Assembly: GCA_036010905.1 (NCBI GenBank)
Contig: DASCMH010000065.1
Location: 62,001-126,000 of the forward strand
From: SMWD01 sp002729875
GTDB lineage: Bacteria; Pseudomonadota; Gammaproteobacteria; Steroidobacterales; GCA-2729495
Length of the DNA stretch: 64,000 bases
Direction of reading: 5' to 3'
In this document: in pieces, positions 25,377 to 33,071 of the stretch
Position numbering within the stretch: position 1 is the first letter of the stretch
Layout: the number at the start of each line of letters is the position of its first letter
Position numbers and translations under genes: made by a program
The notes under the pieces: generated by a model
What the model saw: only the letters and a program-made list of their open reading frames with translations
The model's database searches: none
Told to the model about the DNA's origin: nothing

Positions 25377-27068
25377 TCAGAACTTCGTAGTTACCGCTCC
25401 CTCAGAGGCGGAACTGACCAGTGCAGCGTATTTTCGCAGGGTACCGGAAGTTTCATCACTACTCGGCGGTTGCCATGCCGCCCGGCGTCGCTCAAGCTCT
25501 GCGGTCGGCACATCAACGCTGAGCGTTCGTTGCTCGGCATCTATGGTCAGTGAGTCGCCATCCTGAATAAGCGCAATCGGGCCGCCTACAGCGGCTTCCG
25601 GGGTTACATGGCCTACCACGAAACCATGGCTGCCGCCGGAGAACCGTCCGTCGGTAATCAATGCTACCTGGTCACCAAGCCCCTTGCCCATAATCGCACT
25701 CGTCGGGCTCAGCATCTCACGCATGCCGGGGCCACCCCGGGGGCCTTCATAGCGCAGCACCAGCACATCACCGGCAACCACCGTGCCATCAAGAATCGCC
25801 TGCAGAGACTCCTCTTCCGAAGCAAATACGCGCGCCGAACCAGTAAAGCAAAGACCCTCCTTGCCGGTGATCTTGGCTATCGCACCTTCAGGAGCAATAT
25901 TTCCATATAATACAACAAGATGACTATCTTTCTTAATGGGATCACTGAAATCACGAATAATGTGCTGACCCTCCGGATAGTCCTCTACAGAGGCCAGATT
26001 CTCAGCCAGTGTCTTGCCCGTCACGGTCATGCAGTCGCCGTGCAGCAGGCCCCTGGCCAGCAGTCTTTTCATCAGCGGTTGAATACCGCCGATTGCGATC
26101 AACTCTGACATTGCAAATTTACCGCTCGGGCGCACGTCCGCCAGCACGGGTACATTCCGGCCGATACGGGTGAAATCATCGAGATCAAGCTCGACACCCG
26201 CTTCATAAGCCATCGCCAACAGGTGCAAAACAGCATTGGTAGAGCCACTCAGGGCGATGACGACGGTAATTGCATTTTCAAAGGCCTGTCGCGTCATGAT
26301 GTCGGACGGCTTGATATCTCGTTTCAGCAATTCGATCACTGCCGCCCCGGCGCGTCGGCAATCATCCATTTTTTGCGCCGAGATGGCATCCTGGGCAGAA
26401 CTGTTGGGCAGACTCAGGCCCAAAGCCTCGATTGCCGAAGCCATGGTATTGGCCGTGTACATTCCACCACATGAACCCGGACCGGGGATAGCCGTACGCT
26501 CGACTTCCAGCAACTCATCACCGGAAACGGTACCGCCGGCAACTCCGCCCACAGCCTCAAACACCGAGACAATATCACGACGCTTGGCGCCCGGCTGAAT
26601 GGTGCCGCCATAAACAAAAACCGAGGGTCGGTCGAGTCGCGCCATTGCCATCACACAAGCCGGCATATTCTTGTCACAGCCACCGATTGAGACAAAGCCG
26701 TCAAAACCTTCGCCAGCAACCACCGTCTCGATGGAATCGGCAATCACCTCGCGTGACACGAGCGAATAGCGCATTCCCGGGGTCCCCATGGAGATCCCGT
26801 CGGAGACGGTAATCGTGTTGAACTGCACTGCTTTGCCGCCTGCCTCGTTGACTCCAAGCGCAGCTTCTTCGGCAAGCTTGTCAATATGCATATTGCAAGG
26901 CGTGACCATGCTCCACGTTGATGCAATCCCGACCTGGCTGCGATGAAAATCCTCATCAGAAAATCCGACTGCGCGCAGCATTGCACGACTCGGCGCCTGC
27001 TTGTTGCCATCGACTACAATGCTGGAGTATCGACGCTGATTTTTCTTGTCTGGTCCGTTACTGGACAT
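25377..27068 (-). CDS. ilvD: Dihydroxy-acid dehydratase
   Basis: A 563-residue IlvD/Edd-family enzyme that makes the 2-oxo acids for isoleucine and valine. Cluster-ligand cysteines are C58 (TPCNMH), C131 (GGCDKNMPAC) and C200 (GPGSCGGMYTANTM), the set expected for the [2Fe-2S] IlvD branch. The size is that of the shorter plant/actinobacterial-type group rather than the 616-residue E. coli enzyme. The 2-oxoisovalerate it produces is the substrate of LeuA and IlvE in this window. Confidence 0.96.
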   Translation of the reverse strand: MSSNGPDKKNQRRYSSIVVDGNKQAPSRAMLRAVGFSDEDFHRSQVGIASTWSMVTPCNMHIDKLAEEAALGVNEAGGKAVQFNTITVSDGISMGTPGMRYSLVSREVIADSIETVVAGEGFDGFVSIGGCDKNMPACVMAMARLDRPSVFVYGGTIQPGAKRRDIVSVFEAVGGVAGGTVSGDELLEVERTAIPGPGSCGGMYTANTMASAIEALGLSLPNSSAQDAISAQKMDDCRRAGAAVIELLKRDIKPSDIMTRQAFENAITVVIALSGSTNAVLHLLAMAYEAGVELDLDDFTRIGRNVPVLADVRPSGKFAMSELIAIGGIQPLMKRLLARGLLHGDCMTVTGKTLAENLASVEDYPEGQHIIRDFSDPIKKDSHLVVLYGNIAPEGAIAKITGKEGLCFTGSARVFASEEESLQAILDGTVVAGDVLVLRYEGPRGGPGMREMLSPTSAIMGKGLGDQVALITDGRFSGGSHGFVVGHVTPEAAVGGPIALIQDGDSLTIDAEQRTLSVDVPTAELERRRAAWQPPSSDETSGTLRKYAALVSSASEGAVTTKF

Positions 27069-27116
27069 AGTTTCCTCATATGCTAAAAACTGTTCGGATC
27101 CGATTCCAAATTTATT

Positions 27117-27428
27117 TCAATCATCCGGGATATAAACAAAAAACCTGAAAAAGGCACGAATTGCATTTTCTGATTTGCGCGCACTATTGCGAACTAACCG
27201 CGCCACGTCAACTGGTTTCACTACCGTTAGCCTTGCAACATACTGTTCCTGGCAATACGGGTAAGACTGACAAGCGTCATTGATCACCCTGACCTGACCC
27301 GAACTGCATCGCACAGCAGCGGCGATGGCAAACCCGAATGAATCACAACAAGGCCCGGGCATCGGCTTGCGCTGCAAACAATAAGCAATCTTTTGCTGCC
27401 TGATCATCGAAAAATGATCCACTGTCAT
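27117..27428 (-). CDS. Hypothetical protein, uncertain
   Basis: An open frame of 103 codons between the FAD-enzyme gene and ilvD. It has five cysteines in the middle (residues 17, 27, 28, 41, 53 and 59 region), no membrane helix and no motif I recognise. The ATG at 27428 has no clear Shine-Dalgarno, and a GATCAT/ATGATC hairpin covers codons 4-9. Third-position composition is near neutral. It could equally be noncoding leader or promoter DNA for ilvD, as this is the only space for an ilvD promoter (27069-27485). Confidence 0.25.
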   Translation of the reverse strand: MTVDHFSMIRQQKIAYCLQRKPMPGPCCDSFGFAIAAAVRCSSGQVRVINDACQSYPYCQEQYVARLTVVKPVDVARLVRNSARKSENAIRAFFRFFVYIPDD

Positions 27429-27485
27429 GGCAAATATTTATACAATATCTGCTTAATCCCCATATCATTTTGTTATTAAAGGTTA

Positions 27486-28922
27486 TTATCTACTCGATAA
27501 GACCTTACCAGGATTCATTATCCCGGTCGGATCCAGCGCCGCCTTGATCTGCTTCATCAACGCCAACTCAACTCCTCCGCGCAGTCGCACCAGTTCGTCA
27601 GACTTGAGTGCCCCAACACCGTGCTCGGCACTGAAGCTACCGCCCAATTCAGCCACCAGCGTATGTATGGCGGTGCTGATCTCGGTCCACAAGCCGGTAA
27701 ACTGGTCGGGACGCATGTTATCCGGCTGGTTCAGGTTGAAATGCAGGTTGCCGTCACCCAGGTGCCCGAAGGCAACGACTTTGATGCCTGGTACCCGCTC
27801 GGTTGCATATTGATGCGCACTCTGGAGAAATTCGCCGAGCCGTGAAACCGGTACCGAGATATCGTGCTTGATGCCGGCTCCGGCAATCTTTTGCGCTGCG
27901 GAGATGTTGTGCCGTATGTGCCACAATTCATCACGCTGCGAGATATTCTGCGCAAGCATGACATCCGTAACAAGGCCTTCATCCAGCGCTCTGGCCAGAA
28001 ATGCCTCAAGCGCGGTATCGGCCGCAGCACCCGATCCGGCACTACCAAGTTCCAGCAGCAGAACCCAGTCACTCGGCTCATTCAGCGGATTTCTGCTGGC
28101 GGGAATGTGCTCGAGCACCAGGTCGACAGCCAGACGATTGATTAACTCAAGCGCAATCAACTGATCGCCCAACAACCGGCGCGCTTCACTGTTCAACCTG
28201 ATGGCCGCTTCAGGATCTGTAACCGCTGCCCAGGCCGTTGCTACGCTGCGCGGCCGTGGAAACAGCTTGCAGGTTGCTGCGGTAATGAAGCCGAGCGTAC
28301 CCTCTGCGCCAATAAACAGCTGTTTGAGATCATAACCGGCATTATCCTTGCGCAAACCCCGCAATCCATTAAAGATGCGACCGTCTGCCAGCACAACTTC
28401 CAGCCCCATGACCAGATCACGGGTATTGCCGTAGCGCAGGACATTCGTACCGCCGGCATTGGTTGCTATGTTGCCGCCAATTTGGCAACTACCCTCAGCA
28501 GCGAGGCTCAGCGGGAAGAAACGATCCGCATCGGCCGCAGCGTTCTGCAGGTCGGCAAGAATACACCCGGCCTCCACGGTAATGGTGTAGTTAACCGGGT
28601 CTATCTCCCGTATGCTGCTCATGCGCCGCGCAGACAACAGAATTTCCGGCCGGTGGGGCGTCGAAGCCGGAATTGCACCTCCGACCAGCCCGGTGTTGCC
28701 ACCCTGGGGCACTACGCCAATTCCTGCGGACTGGCAAAGAGCCAGAATAGCCGCTACTTCGGCCGTTTCAGCCGGTGCGAGCAGCAAGGGCGTGCAACCG
28801 GCATAGAGCCCCCGCCACTCGGTCAGAGCCGGCTCCAGCGCAGCTACATCGGTTACAATGCCCGCCGGGCCGACAATCGAGGCAAAGCGCTGTATTAATG
28901 CCGGGTCAATATCTGCCTTCAT
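27486..28922 (-). CDS. FAD-linked 2-hydroxyacid dehydrogenase (D-2-hydroxyglutarate/glycolate/D-lactate type)
   Basis: A 478-residue flavoenzyme of the PCMH/GlcD family. The FAD domain shows VVPQGGNTGLVGGA (about residues 69-82) and GGNIATNAGGTNVLRYGNTR (about 148-167). The C-terminal catalytic domain carries FGHLGDGNLHFN near 385 and HGVGALK near 440, as in D-2-hydroxyglutarate dehydrogenases. That activity would recycle the 2-hydroxyglutarate formed by a side reaction of phosphoglycerate dehydrogenase (serA lies at 62 kb), but the substrate is not certain. It is divergent from the cyclase-like gene. Confidence 0.88.
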   Translation of the reverse strand: MKADIDPALIQRFASIVGPAGIVTDVAALEPALTEWRGLYAGCTPLLLAPAETAEVAAILALCQSAGIGVVPQGGNTGLVGGAIPASTPHRPEILLSARRMSSIREIDPVNYTITVEAGCILADLQNAAADADRFFPLSLAAEGSCQIGGNIATNAGGTNVLRYGNTRDLVMGLEVVLADGRIFNGLRGLRKDNAGYDLKQLFIGAEGTLGFITAATCKLFPRPRSVATAWAAVTDPEAAIRLNSEARRLLGDQLIALELINRLAVDLVLEHIPASRNPLNEPSDWVLLLELGSAGSGAAADTALEAFLARALDEGLVTDVMLAQNISQRDELWHIRHNISAAQKIAGAGIKHDISVPVSRLGEFLQSAHQYATERVPGIKVVAFGHLGDGNLHFNLNQPDNMRPDQFTGLWTEISTAIHTLVAELGGSFSAEHGVGALKSDELVRLRGGVELALMKQIKAALDPTGIMNPGKVLSSR

Positions 28923-29005
28923 ACCTTAAATACCTGTTATCCTTTATTAATTAAAGCGGTTTATTTGCGGGTTCTCAGCCCTCTCACTCGAATACAACGA
29001 TTTGG

Positions 29006-30280
29006 ATGAGTACACAAAACCATATCCCCGGCATGATTCCTGAATCACTCGAGAATAACTCCAATCTGGCATTTGTCGATCACGCTCAACATCTCGATCT
29101 TCGTCAGCGCAGCAACCTGATCGAACTTGATCGCCACCTTCACGAACTGTGGTCACTCGGAAAAAACTGCATCCTCGGCTGGAGCCCGACCGCAGATGGT
29201 ATTGATTTGCTTGTCGTACATCATTACGCGATTGCCAACTATACGATTGCAACTGCCCATCAACCAGCAAATCGGCCTCCAATTTCCGACGACACGCATT
29301 TATTCGTAGTGCGGATGCTAACCGGATCGCGCCAACTCAGCACTCGCCACCTCAGCAATGCAGCCAAACTATTCGACTGCGAACCATGCCATTACAAAAT
29401 GCGACAGCCTTTGGAAGAGCATTCGGTCGAAGCACAAATTGTCGATCGCCTGGTACAACGCTATAGCGTCAGCTACGTACCAAATCGAGCCGTTGCACTA
29501 TTCGATATTGTCGGCTTTAGCCTGCTGAGTCCTTTTGAACAAATGACCCAGATAAACAGTTTATCGTATTCCATGAATTCGGCGCACAGCAAAATGCTGA
29601 CCAAGCAGATGAATATTAATTTCGCACGCTCCAGCACCGGTGACGGATTTTATATTTGGAACCGGGATCTTGGTGCCAAAGCCAATTCTCAGCTATATCA
29701 CTTCATGCATCTGACTCTTGCCGATAATGCCATTGCCAGCAGCAAAGCACGAGGCCGAACGGTTCCCAAACTAAGGGCCGGTTTTCATGTAGGCAGTTGT
29801 TATGAGTTTTACCAGGCCGAAGGTCTGAATCCTGCGGTACACAGTTATATAGTCGGCGATGTAACGATTGAGCTGGCAAGGATGATCGAACGAGCCCTGC
29901 CAGGACAAATACTGGTTGGAGAATTCCAGGTTGGGTCAATGAACGATGAAATCGGTCGATCATTGTCGGGTGAAATCGATGCAATCCGGTTTATAGAAAT
30001 TGCCCAGCGTGATCTGTCTCAACTCAATGGTCTGGAACTGGCTGGTGATGCCATCGAGTCGATCAAGTGCTACCTGACCGGACCACCGCAAGCGGACGGA
30101 ACGTTCACAATTCGCAAGCTTGTTCTCAACGACAAACATGGCCTGACGCGCAGAGTATTCAACGCAAAAATAAATATTTATCGAATCGGCAGCACACCGA
30201 TACTGCTTGGCATAGAGGATCGTTGTCTGCACGGTGACAATTCCATAGTTACGCCTGTTGAACAAATCACCACGAATTAA
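29006..30280 (+). CDS. Class III nucleotidyl cyclase-like protein with unknown N-terminal domain
   Basis: A 424-residue protein. Residues about 160-310 resemble a class III adenylate/guanylate cyclase domain: ALFDIVGFS (164-172) has the first metal Asp at D167, TGDGFYIW (211-218) the second at D213, and VGDVTIELARMIERALPGQI (283-302) matches the segment that normally holds the transition-state Asn and Arg. Arg is kept (R292), but Asn appears replaced by a hydrophobic residue, and the adenine-specifying Lys before GDG is Ser/Arg here. The N-terminal 150 residues and C-terminal 110 residues are not recognised; no membrane helix. It may be a weak or regulatory cyclase. Confidence 0.6.
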   Translation: MSTQNHIPGMIPESLENNSNLAFVDHAQHLDLRQRSNLIELDRHLHELWSLGKNCILGWSPTADGIDLLVVHHYAIANYTIATAHQPANRPPISDDTHLFVVRMLTGSRQLSTRHLSNAAKLFDCEPCHYKMRQPLEEHSVEAQIVDRLVQRYSVSYVPNRAVALFDIVGFSLLSPFEQMTQINSLSYSMNSAHSKMLTKQMNINFARSSTGDGFYIWNRDLGAKANSQLYHFMHLTLADNAIASSKARGRTVPKLRAGFHVGSCYEFYQAEGLNPAVHSYIVGDVTIELARMIERALPGQILVGEFQVGSMNDEIGRSLSGEIDAIRFIEIAQRDLSQLNGLELAGDAIESIKCYLTGPPQADGTFTIRKLVLNDKHGLTRRVFNAKINIYRIGSTPILLGIEDRCLHGDNSIVTPVEQITTN

Positions 30281-30299
30281 CCAAACCCGCTCATATATT

Positions 30300-31343
30300 T
30301 CAGGGCGGGTGTTCTTCCTGGAACATATCCCAAACCGACAGAAAGAGTGCCGCAATAATCGGCCCAATGACAAATCCTGAAATTCCAAATATCGATAAAC
30401 CGCCGAGTGTGGACAGCAGGATAATATAGTCCGGCATTTTCGTATCACGCCCGACCAGCAACGGTCGCAACAGATTATCGATCAGGCCGATCACCACTAC
30501 ACCAAAAATGGTGAGTATCAGCGCCTTGATCCAGGCACCATTTATCAGCAGGAAGATGACCACAGGTATCCATATGATGCTCGCACCTACGATTGGGAGA
30601 ATAGAAAGGATTACCATGACAACGCCCCAGAACACGGCGCCAGTAATACCTAAGATTCCGAACATGGCTCCACCGAGGAAACCCTGGACGAGCCCGATAA
30701 GCAAAGTACCCTTGATTGTTGCCCGTGAAACCTCTGCAAATTTCGCAAACAAGGTTCGCTCCCGCTCATCACCTAACGGTAAAGCCCGAATGATCGCCTC
30801 AAGCATCTGATCGCCGTCACGCAAAACGAAAAACAGCAAATACAGCATCAGAAAGAACATGATGAAAAACGATGCGACATTCTGCCCGGCGGTCAATGCA
30901 AGCTGGCCAATAAACTGGCTGCCCTTTATCGCCGCAGACGACAGCTTTACCGTCCACTCATCTACATTAATGCCTATGGATGCAGCCCGTTCGACCAATT
31001 GTGGCGACAAGTCCTCTATCCAGCGTAACGCCGCACCAGGATCAATTTCACCTCGTTGGATCATGCCGTAGATCATTGCGGCTTCATTAACGACTGCCGA
31101 AGCAATTAGCAAAGCCGGCAACAGGACGGTAATGAAAATCAGGGTAACTGCAAGTATTGCTGCAATTGAAGTACGCCCGTTTAGTTTACGCTCAAAATAA
31201 TGTTGTACCGGCAGGAATATGATGCCTACTGTCGCAGCCCAGAATATCGGCTGAAAAAATCCGGATAACAACCCAAGAAAAGCGCTCGAAACCAGGATTA
31301 GCAGACCCAGAAAGAATGCATTTTGTAGCTTTCTGTCTTGCAC
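30300..31343 (-). CDS. AI-2E family transporter (PerM/YdiK type)
   Basis: A 347-residue integral membrane protein with about eight helices: a hydrophobic pair at 10-50, one near 60-90, a soluble helical stretch (95-150), then a cluster of helices from 150 to 335. GFLGGAMFGILGITGAVFWG and the C-terminal IGPIIAALF are typical of the UPF0118/AI-2E family. Members are variously linked to autoinducer-2 export, sodium/proton exchange or lipid movement; the substrate here is unknown. It is convergent with the cyclase-like gene, with a GC hairpin (ACCCGC/GCGGGT, 30285-30310) between them. Confidence 0.88.
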   Translation of the reverse strand: MQDRKLQNAFFLGLLILVSSAFLGLLSGFFQPIFWAATVGIIFLPVQHYFERKLNGRTSIAAILAVTLIFITVLLPALLIASAVVNEAAMIYGMIQRGEIDPGAALRWIEDLSPQLVERAASIGINVDEWTVKLSSAAIKGSQFIGQLALTAGQNVASFFIMFFLMLYLLFFVLRDGDQMLEAIIRALPLGDERERTLFAKFAEVSRATIKGTLLIGLVQGFLGGAMFGILGITGAVFWGVVMVILSILPIVGASIIWIPVVIFLLINGAWIKALILTIFGVVVIGLIDNLLRPLLVGRDTKMPDYIILLSTLGGLSIFGISGFVIGPIIAALFLSVWDMFQEEHPP

Positions 31344-31469
31344 GTTAGAGCAACTTTTTCGGTGTACCAGCCATCATCCACCCCTGATTGCAAAAAATAG
31401 TGTGAAACTGATCACAGCGGCCTGACCATCAATATTGTCAAATATTTTGATTATGTACAGTCCCTCAAA

Positions 31470-31559
31470 ATGGATCTACCTATGATTACCACGATTTGGC
31501 TCATGCTGATTGCAACCGGAATTATCCTGATTGGCCTACTTGAACTGCTGGACTCCTGA
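31470..31559 (+). CDS. Possible small hydrophobic membrane peptide
   Basis: A 29-codon frame reading MDLPMITTIWLMLIATGIIL then IGLLELLDS. Residues 6-25 form one strong transmembrane-like helix with a short acidic tail. An internal ATG at 31482 has GGA 7 nt upstream. No neighbours on the same strand. Without conservation data this is a suggestion only. Confidence 0.3.
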   Translation: MDLPMITTIWLMLIATGIILIGLLELLDS

Positions 31560-31600
31560 AATCGGGGCTAGTAGCCCGACCGGTAAAAAAATACCGTCAC

Positions 31601-31891
31601 TTAGCGACCGTATATATGCACCCTCTGTTGCTGCCAGTAACCCAGTATCATGATCGTTTCGATATCCGCAAAGTAAATCTCCTCGATGCCGTGTTGTTTT
31701 GCAATCGTGCCGATACCATTTTCATCCCATTCAACGCTGACGTAAAATGCCACCGTCTTGATTCCACCGCTGTTGCGCTCGCTCCCGACCGGCGTTGCAT
31801 TAAAATCCGTCATCAGCGGTTCAATCGTATGTGAGTAAATACATCCGGATAATGCCAGGCACAAAGCAGGCAGCATGATAATCCGGCGCAC
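31601..31891 (-). CDS. TRL-like family lipoprotein (second of tandem pair)
   Basis: A 96-residue secreted lipoprotein. The GTG at 31891 lies 5 nt past the stop of the first TRL gene, with GGAGA as Shine-Dalgarno; the frame stays open further upstream but inside the neighbouring gene. The signal peptide ends in a lipobox LSGC with the acylated Cys at position 17. The mature part has the small-protein pattern of TRL-like lipoproteins: a conserved GIxxIxxAD-like segment near residue 68 and a C-terminal RVHIYGR. Function unknown. Confidence 0.75.
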   Translation of the reverse strand: MRRIIMLPALCLALSGCIYSHTIEPLMTDFNATPVGSERNSGGIKTVAFYVSVEWDENGIGTIAKQHGIEEIYFADIETIMILGYWQQQRVHIYGR

Positions 31892-31895
31892 CGAT

Positions 31896-32195
31896 TCAGT
31901 CTCCGTATACGACCGTCGTAGAACGGGCATAAGCCCCAAAGAAATATACCCGGGTCCGCCGGTCTGCATGATTTATTATTGTTATACCACCGTTCTCAGC
32001 GGCCGCCTTGGTGCCGGCATCCCCCCATGACACCAGCCACAACACAGCATGTAACGAGGATTCACCAACCTTATCACCCAGTTGTGTCTCAGCAAGGTTA
32101 ATGTCGAGAGGCGTGGTCGTATTGAGATACAGGCAACCGCTTAAAAAAAGGCTGCAAATCGTTATTGAAAAAAGGGTGCGGAAAAACTTTGCCAT
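31896..32195 (-). CDS. TRL-like family lipoprotein (first of tandem pair)
   Basis: A 99-residue lipoprotein with signal peptide and lipobox LSGC (Cys21). The mature domain has WGDAGTKAAAENGGITIINH (about 57-76) and ends TTVVYGD, fitting the TRL-like family named after a tRNA-associated locus. The ATG is preceded by AAGGAAG. It starts 43 nt downstream of tRNA-Pro with no terminator between, so read-through from the tRNA promoter is possible. The paralogue follows directly. Confidence 0.78.
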   Translation of the reverse strand: MAKFFRTLFSITICSLFLSGCLYLNTTTPLDINLAETQLGDKVGESSLHAVLWLVSWGDAGTKAAAENGGITIINHADRRTRVYFFGAYARSTTVVYGD

Positions 32196-32238
32196 GCATC
32201 TTCCTTACTGAAAACACCTGTTTGTGAATACTTAACGA

Positions 32239-32315
<77 letters not shown>

Positions 32316-32357
32316 ATACGTTAATTGGTGAAACTAGCCGATATTGCCCGACCGCCG

Positions 32358-32386
32358 GCATTATCCCTGGTTGAAAATTCAACCAA
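32358..32386 (-). promoter_or_regulatory. Promoter of tRNA-Pro
   Basis: On the minus strand TTGGTT (32386-32381), 17-nt spacer, TAATGC (32363-32358), followed by a GC-rich discriminator (CGGCGG) of the type found at stringently controlled stable-RNA promoters. The elements overlap a GGTTGA/TCAACC inverted repeat. Confidence 0.45.
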
Positions 32387-32428
32387 TGCCCTGGCTGCGT
32401 ATGATATCCGAAGATTGCGACTGGATGA

Positions 32429-32785
32429 CTAGCGTCTCAAGAGCTTAAGAACTTCCTCTAGTTCCCTGCGCATCTGCTTGATAACCTGCTGGCTGTGCGA
32501 CAGATCGCTCTTCGCCTCTTCACCGGTCAGTTTCTGGCGAGCTCCGCCGATCGTAAAGCCGTCACCGTAAAGCAGGCTGCGGATCTGGCGGATGATGATG
32601 ACATCCTGACGCTGGTAATAGCGTCGGTTACCTCGCCGTTTTACCGGCTTAAGCTGCGGAAATTCCTGCTCCCAATACCTGAGCACATGGGGTTTTACCG
32701 CGCAAAGATTACTCACTTCACCAATTGTGAAATAGCGTTTGCCCGGAATGGGCGGTAATTCGTCGTTATTCCCCGGTTCCAGCAT
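32429..32785 (-). CDS. MerR family transcriptional regulator
   Basis: A 118-residue regulator with an N-terminal MerR winged helix-turn-helix (YFTIGEVSNLCAVKPHVLRY, residues 18-37; RRGNRRYY near 51) and a C-terminal coiled-coil helix (about 90-118) for dimerisation. There is no effector domain or Cys metal site. A small MerR protein directly after ihfA is a conserved feature of many gammaproteobacteria. Its start overlaps the end of ihfA by 20 nt. Targets unknown. Confidence 0.9.
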   Translation of the reverse strand: MLEPGNNDELPPIPGKRYFTIGEVSNLCAVKPHVLRYWEQEFPQLKPVKRRGNRRYYQRQDVIIIRQIRSLLYGDGFTIGGARQKLTGEEAKSDLSHSQQVIKQMRRELEEVLKLLRR

Positions 32786-33065
32786 AGGACTCCACTCGGG
32801 TCTTTAGTTTTTGACCGGGACGAAACGTCACCACACGTCGTGCAGTAATCGGAATTTCTTCGCCTGTTTTAGGGTTGCGACCCGGGCGTTGATTCTTATC
32901 CCGCAAATCAAAGTTGCCAAAACCGGACAACTTAATCTGTTCTCCACTCACCAGCGCCGCGCGAAGATCTTCAAACAAAACGTCAACAAGTTCTCGTGCC
33001 TCTCTTTTGTTCAAACCAAGTTCGTTAAACAAAGATTCCGCCATATCTGCTTTAGTCAGAGCCAT
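32766..33065 (-). CDS. ihfA: Integration host factor subunit alpha
   Basis: A 99-residue HU/IHF-family protein that bends DNA as a heterodimer with IhfB (encoded at 55.8 kb). The beta-arm segment GRNPKTGEEIPITARRVVTF at about 61-80 includes the intercalating Pro context, and the N-terminal helices start MALTKADMAESLFNELG. Its place right after pheT is the classical pheST-ihfA (himA) arrangement; the gap is 6 nt. Confidence 0.96.
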   Translation of the reverse strand: MALTKADMAESLFNELGLNKREARELVDVLFEDLRAALVSGEQIKLSGFGNFDLRDKNQRPGRNPKTGEEIPITARRVVTFRPGQKLKTRVESYAGTGE

Positions 33066-33071
33066 CTTTGA

